Assembly: GCA_030605665.1 (NCBI GenBank)
Contig: JAUWHW010000036.1
Coordinates: 1-23,381, forward strand
Origin: Dehalococcoidia bacterium
GTDB lineage: Bacteria; Chloroflexota; Dehalococcoidia; GIF9; AB-539-J10
Direction: 5' to 3'
DNA length: 23,381 bases
The notes under the pieces: generated by a model
Seen by the model: the letters and a program-made list of their open reading frames with translations, nothing else
Told to the model about the DNA's origin: nothing
Databases searched by the model: none
Shown: positions 23,219-23,381 of the stretch, in pieces
How the letters are laid out: the number at the start of each line of letters is the position of its first letter
How positions within the stretch are numbered: position 1 is the first letter of the stretch
Made by a program: the position numbers and the translations under genes

Positions 23219-23381
23219 CTATCGTAATTTTCCACCTATCCTATCCTTAAACCTATTTACACAGTTGATTTCTATACCCAACAGTTCTGCGATATGAAAT
23301 TTAGCTTCGATTCCTTTAGCCGACCCAGGGTAGAACGGGGTCGATAGCATCCCAATATCTAAATCTTCTCTCACTTCGCTC
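23219..23381 (-). CDS. Partial ORF at the window edge, possible deoxyribosyltransferase-like (DUF4406-type) C-terminus
   Basis: The frame is open to the window end and stops at TAG 23219-23221. It contains REDLDIGMLSTPFYPGSAKG, then IEAKFHIAELLGIEINCVNR and a basic end. The 'D...ML....PGS..G.E...A..LGIEI' pattern resembles the last part of nucleoside 2-deoxyribosyltransferase-like/DUF4406 proteins. That is a weak match on 53 residues. It lies 11 bases upstream of the first corrinoid gene's start and is likely part of the operon. The start and full length are outside the window. Confidence 0.45.
   Translation of the reverse strand, partial: SEVREDLDIGMLSTPFYPGSAKGIEAKFHIAELLGIEINCVNRFKDRIGGKLR

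Overview
The window looks like a chromosome segment of an uncultured anaerobic bacterium, most likely a Chloroflexota of the Dehalococcoidia type. This is inference: it rests on the prs-secA pair near valS, the corrinoid methyltransferase genes, the HNH-nuclease style, and a short interspersed repeat whose translation ends in 'LLRSARND' or 'SEGEAKQ'. There is no 16S gene or other decisive marker. GC content looks moderate, with a visibly AT-richer patch around 6.9-8.9 kb.

Left part (1-6.9 kb): the 3' end of coaBC, a short antitoxin-like ORF, a decayed HicB antitoxin, and valS on the plus strand. Converging on valS is a minus-strand set: a 72-aa protein, a bacterial/archaeal PolX (polymerase plus PHP nuclease), a HAD-IB phosphatase and an unrecognised 232-aa protein. 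The first two genes overlap and the next two abut.

Island (6.9-9.7 kb): a tRNA 3' fragment directly abuts a two-gene minus-strand cassette, a DUF262 protein (DGQQR-type nuclease family) followed with ATGA overlap by a RelA/SpoT nucleotide-synthetase-domain protein. Next to it lie decayed coding fragments, an orphan copy of the SecA C-terminal zinc motif, and a RelE-type toxin with its antitoxin. The DUF262 + RelA/SpoT pair is the best candidate here for an undescribed defence or abortive-infection system.

Housekeeping block (9.7-14.7 kb): prs and secA two bases apart with a recognisable promoter, then an OFA/monocarboxylate-type MFS transporter. valS and secA each carry the same 51-bp element inserted in frame, in the same phase and orientation. 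valS also carries a 24-bp short form, also found upstream of the toxin-antitoxin pair.

Right part (14.7-23.4 kb): a decay zone (stress-protein-like fragment, small membrane protein, frameshifted HNH nuclease, ord-like dehydrogenase split at an A7 run, putative ortA start fragment) runs into a minus-strand metabolic operon. In transcription order this is corrinoid protein, MttB-like methyltransferase, second corrinoid protein, UroD/MtaA-family methyltransferase, a MetE-like C-terminal remnant, a BKACE (DUF849) beta-keto acid cleavage enzyme and an ADP-forming acyl-CoA synthetase beta subunit. The layout suggests two methyltransferase/corrinoid pairs feeding methyl groups to C1 metabolism, next to a partly eroded amino-acid or beta-keto-acid degradation branch.
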